DNA from: an uncultured Afifella sp.
Lineage (GTDB): Bacteria; Pseudomonadota; Alphaproteobacteria; Rhizobiales; Afifellaceae
Direction: 5' to 3'
Length of the DNA stretch: 33,989 nt
Assembly (NCBI GenBank): GCA_945787495.1
Contig: CALZIL010000020.1
Location: 1-33,989 of the forward strand
This document shows positions 33,662 to 33,989 of the stretch, in pieces. The first letter of the stretch is position 1, and every line of letters starts with the position of its first letter. The position numbers and the translations under genes are program-made. The notes below the pieces were generated by a model. That model was not told the DNA's origin, searched no databases, and saw only the letters and a list, made by a program, of their open reading frames with translations.

Positions 33662-33989
33662 TCAGGCGCCATTTTTTAGATATGCGACCAGATTTTCGAG
33701 ATCTTTTTTGCTTTTGACGCCGCTGAATTTCATTGTGGTCCCCGGAACAACGGATTTCGGCTTGGCGAGAAACGCCTTGAGCTTGCCCTCGCTCCAGACC
33801 ACGCCGGAATTTTTCATTGCATCAGAATATTTTACGCCGGGCCGTTTGCCCGCCGACTTGCCGATGATGCCCTTGAGGTCGCCGCCGATCCGCTTTCCCT
33901 TGGTTCCATATACATGACAGCCAGCACATTTCTTGAATACGGTTTTCCCCGCTTTAGCATCTCCGGCCGCATATGACGCGTTTGCTCCA
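33662..33989 (-). CDS. Class I cytochrome c (partial, cut by window end)
   Basis: The frame is open from the window end to TGA at 33662-33664 and lacks its start here. It begins in what looks like the end of a signal peptide (ASYA, then AGDAKAG), followed by VFKKCAGCH with one CxxCH and a C-terminal part with a candidate Met ligand in PGTTMKF and a closing helix KDLENLVAYLKNGA. This is the layout of cytochrome c550/c2-type carriers of about 100 mature residues. It would be a soluble periplasmic carrier, convergent with the four-haem lipoprotein gene, and adds a single haem to the island. Confidence 0.85.
   Translation of the reverse strand, partial: GANASYAAGDAKAGKTVFKKCAGCHVYGTKGKRIGGDLKGIIGKSAGKRPGVKYSDAMKNSGVVWSEGKLKAFLAKPKSVVPGTTMKFSGVKSKKDLENLVAYLKNGA

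Overview
The window looks like alphaproteobacterial chromosome, probably Hyphomicrobiales or Rhodospirillales. The DNA is GC-rich with strong GC bias at third codon positions. It carries FNR/FixK-type boxes, a HemJ-type protoporphyrinogen oxidase, and intergenic palindromes of the kind scattered through Rhizobiales genomes. The taxonomic call is inference. No rRNA, tRNA or CRISPR array was seen.

Region 1 (73-7803) is a minus-strand catabolic operon read from 6902 down to 73: a UbiX flavin prenyltransferase, a UbiD-type decarboxylase broken by a frameshift, two class III (CaiB/BaiF) CoA-transferases coupled by an ATGA overlap, a small flavin split-barrel protein and a second, intact UbiD decarboxylase. 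A divergent MarR regulator and a perfect 14-bp palindrome (7074-7087) control it. CoA transfer plus prenyl-FMN decarboxylation recalls the phthalate/phthaloyl-CoA route. Three oddities suggest decay or rearrangement: the UbiD frameshift, a CoA-transferase that seems to lack an N-terminal block, and its partner that lacks the catalytic Asp.

Region 2 (7804-9700) is accessory DNA, visibly AT-richer. It holds a transposase C-terminal remnant, a membrane protein joining a zinc ribbon to a c-type cytochrome domain, and a long perfect hairpin.

Region 3 (9689-16143) is an acyl-CoA catabolic regulon: SDR, crotonase-fold protein, acyl-CoA dehydrogenase, enoyl-CoA hydratase, acyl-CoA synthetase and a TetR regulator. 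Three copies of a TGAATGA-N4-TCATTCA operator precede the three transcription units. This is the operator type of Bacillus FadR, which suggests acyl-CoA-responsive repression.

Region 4 (16333-21738) holds a GntR regulator, an LVIVD-repeat protein, a Gfo/Idh/MocA oxidoreductase, a creatininase-family amidohydrolase, a cupin and a D-2-hydroxyacid dehydrogenase. The last four overlap end to end and probably degrade a sugar-acid, lactone or amide. A rhodanese and an IS5-like transposase remnant follow.

Region 5 (23062-33989) is the most striking part, an electron-transfer island with 26 CxxCH haem sites in intact or window-edge genes. It encodes a PSCyt1-like monohaem protein, a membrane monohaem protein, two four-haem proteins built of cytochrome c repeats, a six-haem protein, a ferredoxin-like four-cluster subunit (frameshifted), an NrfD/PsrC quinone subunit, HemJ, a nine-haem c/b-type fusion resembling Geobacter CbcL, and a class I cytochrome c cut by the window end. 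Two perfect TTGAT-N4-ATCAA boxes (23879, 29400) and one near-perfect box (30220) indicate control by an FNR/FixK-type regulator. No molybdopterin or other catalytic subunit is visible, so the island looks like a quinone-to-periplasm electron conduit whose terminal acceptor or donor is unknown.
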